Positions 31,434 through 34,577 of a DNA stretch of 34,577 nt are shown here, piece by piece. Origin of the DNA: Acidimicrobiaceae bacterium (GTDB taxonomy: Bacteria > Actinomycetota > Acidimicrobiia > Acidimicrobiales > Aldehydirespiratoraceae). Position numbers and translations under genes: made by a program. The first letter of the stretch is position 1. The number at the start of each line of letters is the position of its first letter. Location: assembly GCA_002729125.1 (NCBI GenBank), contig PBTQ01000074.1, positions 116,507 through 151,083 of the forward strand. The letters are read 5' to 3'. The notes beneath the pieces were generated by a model, which made no database searches, was not told the DNA's origin, and saw only the letters and a program-made list of their open reading frames with translations.

Positions 31434-31439
31434 ATGGTA
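31434..31439 (-). promoter_or_regulatory. -10 box (TACCAT) of the receiver gene
   Basis: On the minus strand TACCAT ends seven bases before the GTG at 31426. A run of eight Gs (minus strand, 31448-31455) lies just upstream in the spacer. Confidence 0.55.
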
Positions 31440-31491
31440 CACGGCGGCCCCCCCCGGCCCACGTTCCCGGGGGATGCAGAGGGGCGCGTGT

Positions 31492-31509
31492 CCCGTTCGT
31501 CGGAACGGG
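31492..31509. promoter_or_regulatory. Operator-like inverted repeat upstream of the STAS gene
   Basis: CCCGTTC-GTCG-GAACGGG is a perfect 7-bp inverted repeat. It ends two bases before the TACCAT -10 box at 31512 and covers the expected -35 and spacer region. A repressor site fits the position, or a weak hairpin if transcription starts upstream. Confidence 0.5.
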
Positions 31510-31511
31510 GT

Positions 31512-31517
31512 TACCAT
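31512..31517 (+). promoter_or_regulatory. -10 box (TACCAT) of the STAS gene
   Basis: TACCAT ends six bases before the GTG at 31524. Confidence 0.55.
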
Positions 31518-31523
31518 GCGGCC

Positions 31524-31874
31524 GTGCTTGAGATCCGTGTAGATCGTCCCGAGGGTGCCGATTACGCCCAGCTCAGCCCTGAGGGCGAGCTCGATGCGTA
31601 CTCGGTCGCGGCCTTCCGCGAGGCTTTCGCCGAGCTCGGCGAGGAGGCTCGCCTGATCGTCAACCTCGGCGGGGTGCAGTTCATGGATTCCGCAGGCCTC
31701 GGTGCGCTCATCGGCGGCATCCGAAAGGTACGCGAGAACGACGGTGTCATTGCCGTGTTCTGCGACCGGGCCAACATCACCCGGCTCCTGCACACCACCG
31801 GTTTCGATCGCATCGTGCCGGTCTGTGAGGATCTCCCATCGGCGGTCGCCTCACTCGACGAACCCCAAAGCTGA
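31524..31874 (+). CDS. STAS-domain anti-sigma-factor-antagonist-like protein
   Basis: A 116-residue STAS protein of the SpoIIAA/RsbV type. ARLIVNLGGVQFMDSAGLGALIGGIR carries the phosphorylatable Ser56 in DSAGLG. GELDAYSVAAFREAF and the C-terminal GFDRIVPVCEDLPSAVASL are typical. Such proteins sequester anti-sigma kinases when unphosphorylated, so this one probably takes part in a partner-switching circuit. No RsbW-like kinase or sigma factor is in the window. The start is GTG 31524; the frame is open upstream but no better start fits the family. An operator-like repeat lies in front. Confidence 0.88.
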   Translation: MLEIRVDRPEGADYAQLSPEGELDAYSVAAFREAFAELGEEARLIVNLGGVQFMDSAGLGALIGGIRKVRENDGVIAVFCDRANITRLLHTTGFDRIVPVCEDLPSAVASLDEPQS

Positions 31875-31931
31875 ACCGCGCTGGGCCGGACACACGCCGA
31901 TCAACGGATCGAATCGTCAGCAGGTCGCTGA

Positions 31932-33011
31932 CTACGCATCGGCCGTGAGCAGGTCGGCGATGCGACGCAGACCGTCGAGGTCGTGCACGTCGTCGCTCAA
32001 CATCGGCACCCGCACCAGCACGGCATCGGGAGCGCTTTCGTTCAGGTCGGTGACACGGTCCTCGTCGTCCGCCGCGGCAGCGGCGAGGTCGGCGAGCGCG
32101 GTTGCCGCACTGGCGCTGGGTGTGTCAGCGAGCCCGGCCCGGATGACAGCGGCCCGTTCCGTGTCGACTCCTGTGCCAGGCAGCATGCGGTTCACCACCA
32201 CGCCCGAGGCATCGAGGTCGGCGGCTCGGATCCGATCGAGGAAGTAGCGAGTTTCGTCGAGGGTGTCGCTGCGGGGCGAGGCGACGAGCACAAACGAGGT
32301 GCGGTCGTCGCCGAGGAGCTCGAGGGTCGATTGGGCCCGGCCGCGGAAGCCGTCTTCCATTCCCTGGAACGCCTGGAAGAACGCGACTGCTTCGTCGACG
32401 ACGGCGGCGCCCACCACCCGGGCGAGTTGGCGCAGCACGCCCTGAGCGGCCCGGTTGGCGACGCCGATCAGCCCCCTGTTGGAGGTGGTGACGACCTTGT
32501 AGATCGGATTGTCGAGCAGCCGGGTGAGCAGCTTCGGTGCCTCGAGGAACGCAAGGGCATCGCGAGTGGGAGGCGTGTCGACAACGATGAGATCCCAATC
32601 CCCGCTGCTGGAGAGCTCCGAGAGCTTCTCTACCGCCATGTAATCCTGGGTGCCCGAGAGGGTGCCGCTGATGTTCCTGTAGAAGCGGTTGCCGAGGATG
32701 CGATCGGCTTGCGCGTCGTCGTGGGCGTGCCGGCGTACGACCTCATCGAACGTCGACTCGGTGTCGAGCATGAGCGCCGCAAGGGTGCCGTCCCACGGCC
32801 CTTCGATCACGGTGGGGGTGTTCGACAGTTCGCCGATGCCGAGCGCGTCGGCGAGACGTTTTGCCGGGTCGATCGTCACCACACAGGCGCGTCGGCCGGC
32901 GGTCGCTGCGGCGAGGGCGGTGGCGGCCGACGTTGTGGTCTTGCCGACGCCACCCGTGCCGCAACAGATCACGACCTGGCTCTCGGCGAGAAGTTCGGCG
33001 AAGCCTGTCAC
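31932..33011 (-). CDS. ArsA/Get3-like ATPase, second of a pair
   Basis: P-loop ATPase of the anion-transporter/Get3 group, 359 residues. The deviant Walker A is GTGGVGKT at residues 18-25. VVTIDPAKRLADALG is the switch-I type segment with the catalytic Asp, and DWDLIVVDTPPTRDALAFLEAP is the Walker B region. It resembles mycobacterial Rv3680, which pairs with Rv3679 in a two-subunit ATPase. The GTG start overlaps the stop of the first ATPase (GTGA at 33008-33011), so equal synthesis is likely. Role is unknown: protein targeting, or stress or metabolite handling. No arsenic genes are near. Confidence 0.9.
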   Translation of the reverse strand: MTGFAELLAESQVVICCGTGGVGKTTTSAATALAAATAGRRACVVTIDPAKRLADALGIGELSNTPTVIEGPWDGTLAALMLDTESTFDEVVRRHAHDDAQADRILGNRFYRNISGTLSGTQDYMAVEKLSELSSSGDWDLIVVDTPPTRDALAFLEAPKLLTRLLDNPIYKVVTTSNRGLIGVANRAAQGVLRQLARVVGAAVVDEAVAFFQAFQGMEDGFRGRAQSTLELLGDDRTSFVLVASPRSDTLDETRYFLDRIRAADLDASGVVVNRMLPGTGVDTERAAVIRAGLADTPSASAATALADLAAAAADDEDRVTDLNESAPDAVLVRVPMLSDDVHDLDGLRRIADLLTADA

Positions 33012-33988
33012 TCGTCGCCTTCCTCGGGGAGTGCTTCGATGGCGGCGGTGAGCACGGTGGCGAGTTCGGCGATCTCGTCGGGCCCGATCGACGAACCGAA
33101 TTGATGCGGGAGGCGGATCTGATCGAGCGGGAGCGCGGCTCCGAGCCGATCGAGCTGTTCGCGCTGGAGACGGAGCCGACCAGCACGGAAATCGGCGGCG
33201 GTGGCGAGGGCGGCGCGTTCGTTGTCGGTGAGGTCGAGGCCTGGTTCGGCCGCCGGGGTGGCGAGGTCATGGTCAAGGTCATCGAGCTCGGGCAGCACGC
33301 TGTTGACGACTGTGGGGCCGAGATGTACGCCGAGGTCCTCCTCAATGGCAAAGCTCGTCTCGATCATTTCGTTGACCGGCGTCTCCTCGGGGATGGTCAC
33401 CAGCATCACCTTGCAGCGGGCCGGGTCGCTGATCATCTCCAGGACCTCGACAGCTTGGCGGTGCAGCAAGCCCGTCTTCGCAGCGTCCCGGACGCCGGCG
33501 GGGGAGCGAAGGAAGCCGACAGCGTGCCCGGCGGCGGGAGCATCGATCACGATGAGGTCGAAGGTGCCCGCTCCTTCGAAGGCCTTGATGCGACCAAGGA
33601 TCAGGAGATCCTTAATGCCTGGCGTGGCCGTGGCGACCACCTCGAGCAGGCCGGTTGTGGCCATCCGACCCACCAGCCGCTGGAACCGTTGGGTCTCAAG
33701 CCACTCCATGAGGGCGGCGTCAGGGGTGATCGATTTCAGGGTGATCGAGCCGTGACGAACACCATCGATCTCCGCCTCCTCGAAGACGGTCGATTCCTCG
33801 TACCCTTTGGGCACAGCACCGAACAACGATGCTGCGCCGGAACGGCCAGCCACTTCCACGAGGAGGACGGACTGGCCAGCACGAGACGCAGCGGTGGCCA
33901 CCGCCGCCGCCGTGACCGTCTTTCCGACGCCCCCCTTGCCCGCGACGATCAGGACATTCGACGATGAAAAAAAATGGCTGGGATGCAT
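33008..33988 (-). CDS. ArsA/Get3-like ATPase, first of a pair
   Basis: About 326 residues, like mycobacterial Rv3679. The deviant Walker A is GKGGVGKT at residues 17-24, after a short N-terminus MHPSHFFSSSN. VEVAGRSGAASLFG, then PGIKDLLILGRIKAFE and FDLIVIDAPAAGHAVGFL (Walker B and switch II) match this subfamily. The start is not certain. ATG 33988 has AGGAGGG very close upstream (two-base spacer). ATG 34027 adds 13 residues and has CACCGT six bases upstream, which would fit a leaderless start. A run of eight Ts (A8 on the plus strand, 33967-33974) lies in codons 5-8. The stop overlaps the second ATPase gene. Confidence 0.88.
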   Translation of the reverse strand: MHPSHFFSSSNVLIVAGKGGVGKTVTAAAVATAASRAGQSVLLVEVAGRSGAASLFGAVPKGYEESTVFEEAEIDGVRHGSITLKSITPDAALMEWLETQRFQRLVGRMATTGLLEVVATATPGIKDLLILGRIKAFEGAGTFDLIVIDAPAAGHAVGFLRSPAGVRDAAKTGLLHRQAVEVLEMISDPARCKVMLVTIPEETPVNEMIETSFAIEEDLGVHLGPTVVNSVLPELDDLDHDLATPAAEPGLDLTDNERAALATAADFRAGRLRLQREQLDRLGAALPLDQIRLPHQFGSSIGPDEIAELATVLTAAIEALPEEGDE

Positions 33989-34056
33989 TTCCCTCCTCGC
34001 CGCTGCGGTCCTTGACCGGGAGTTCATCAGCCGACGGTGAAAGCGCTCGGCCTTCG

Positions 34057-34577
34057 TTGCTTCGACGTCGGATCAGCCTATCGGTCGCCTTCGTGGCGCT
34101 CCTCGTCGGGGCACTGTCCGCCATGGGCCCCGCTCGGGCTCAGAACCAGGCGCAGGATCTGACCCTCGAGCCGCTCGTTTTCGATGTCGTGCAAATCTCC
34201 GGGTTCGTCGATCGCATCGTGGCCGACTTCATCGAGTCGTCGATCGACAACGCCGAAGCCAGCGGCAGCGGCGGCCTGATTCTTCAGGTCAACAGCACTC
34301 GGGCGGTGATCCCCGACGAGCGCTTGGTCGAACTCGCCGAAAAAATCAGCGAGGCCGAGGTGCCGATCTACGCCTGGGTCGGGCCATCCGGTGCCGATGC
34401 TCGAGGAAAGGTCGCGCAGTTGATCGCTGCAACCGACGAAATCGGTGTCGCCGTCGGTGCCGAGTTTGGCGAGACGGGCGAGCTCGTCATCCCCGAGTCG
34501 CTGCTGATGCCGGCGTTCGTCGAGGTTGCCGAGTCCTTGCGTGAGAACACCGTCGATGAGGAGACCGTGATCATCTT
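34057..34577 (+). CDS. Secreted NfeD/ClpP-class-like protein (3' end missing)
   Basis: The frame is open to the right edge. With a TTG start at 34057 the protein begins LLRRRISLSVAFVALLVGAL and continues ...ARAQ, a good signal peptide. GTG 34093, ATG 33964 and TTG 34012 are other in-frame starts. The mature part resembles the N-terminal ClpP-like domain of NfeD proteins: GFVDRIVADFIESSIDNAEA, GGLILQVNST, EVPIYAWVGPSGADARGKVA, then DEIGVAVGAEFG. In active NfeD proteases the segment after PSGA contains the nucleophile Ser (SGARAASAG); here it reads SGADARGKV, so that Ser is replaced by Gly. It may be a non-catalytic membrane-linked protein. It is divergent from the ATPase pair. The family call is moderate. 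Confidence 0.65.
   Translation, partial: MLRRRISLSVAFVALLVGALSAMGPARAQNQAQDLTLEPLVFDVVQISGFVDRIVADFIESSIDNAEASGSGGLILQVNSTRAVIPDERLVELAEKISEAEVPIYAWVGPSGADARGKVAQLIAATDEIGVAVGAEFGETGELVIPESLLMPAFVEVAESLRENTVDEETVII

Noticed and set aside
31448-31455. Run of eight Cs between the receiver and STAS promoters
   Set aside because: It could be a promoter-spacer slippage tract, but nothing else supports a switch, and GC-rich spacers are common here.

Overview
This is a high-GC bacterial window whose gene content fits an actinobacterium, most likely class Acidimicrobiia or a relative. The taxon is my inference. It rests on the actinobacterial-type NuoL, a DUF2510-RDD protein, an MpaB/DUF2236 protein, a paired ArsA-like ATPase operon like mycobacterial Rv3679-Rv3680, an HD protein matching the C-terminal half of mycobacterial CCA-adding enzyme, and many genes that look leaderless. 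Coding density is very high. No gene-free stretch exceeds 300 bases; the longest is 19870-20034 (165 bases), which holds only a candidate -10 box.

Region 1 (1-9958, all +) is the 3' part of a respiratory complex I operon: nuoD (cut by the left edge), H, I, J, K, L, M, N. Right after nuoN comes a MidA/NDUFAF7-type methyltransferase. nuoD runs straight into nuoH, with no nuoE, F or G between them. In mitochondria NDUFAF7 dimethylates an arginine of the NuoD orthologue, and that arginine is encoded at the left edge of this window.

Region 2 (10029-14874) holds short single-gene units: a TetR regulator, a SnoaL-like protein and an SDR (both minus), an HD-domain protein that is a CCA-adding enzyme without its catalytic head, aspartate-semialdehyde dehydrogenase, and an Ldh_2-family oxidoreductase.

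Region 3 (14871-17850, minus) is a tight three-gene cassette: a 561-residue protein of unknown function, an M19 dipeptidase-like protein that has lost several metal ligands, and a small helical protein. They are joined by GTGA overlaps and abut the Ldh gene at a shared CTAG stop.

Region 4 (17965-23855) is mostly monocistronic: MazG, MpaB/DUF2236, nitroreductase, a hydantoinase/oxoprolinase-A protein, a flavin reductase, a two-helix membrane protein and a GFSQG esterase.

Region 5 (23892-27319, minus) is a four-gene operon: DUF2510-RDD membrane protein, isopenicillin-N-synthase-like dioxygenase, FAD-dependent oxidoreductase, and an AA_synth-family protein. The last three are translationally coupled.

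Region 6 (27382-31874) holds a beta-carbonic anhydrase, a degenerate M28-like protein, a cupin, an amidase, tRNA-Pro(CGG), and a divergent pair made of a receiver-domain protein and a STAS anti-sigma-antagonist-like protein. Region 7 (31932-34577) has two overlapping ArsA/Get3-like ATPases and, divergently, the start of a secreted NfeD/ClpP-like protein cut by the right edge.

The main regulatory theme is leaderless transcription. About 18 genes have a TANNNT or CANNNT hexamer ending 6-9 bases before the start codon, so transcription probably starts at or next to the start codon. I saw no CRISPR array, insertion sequence, integrase or phage gene.
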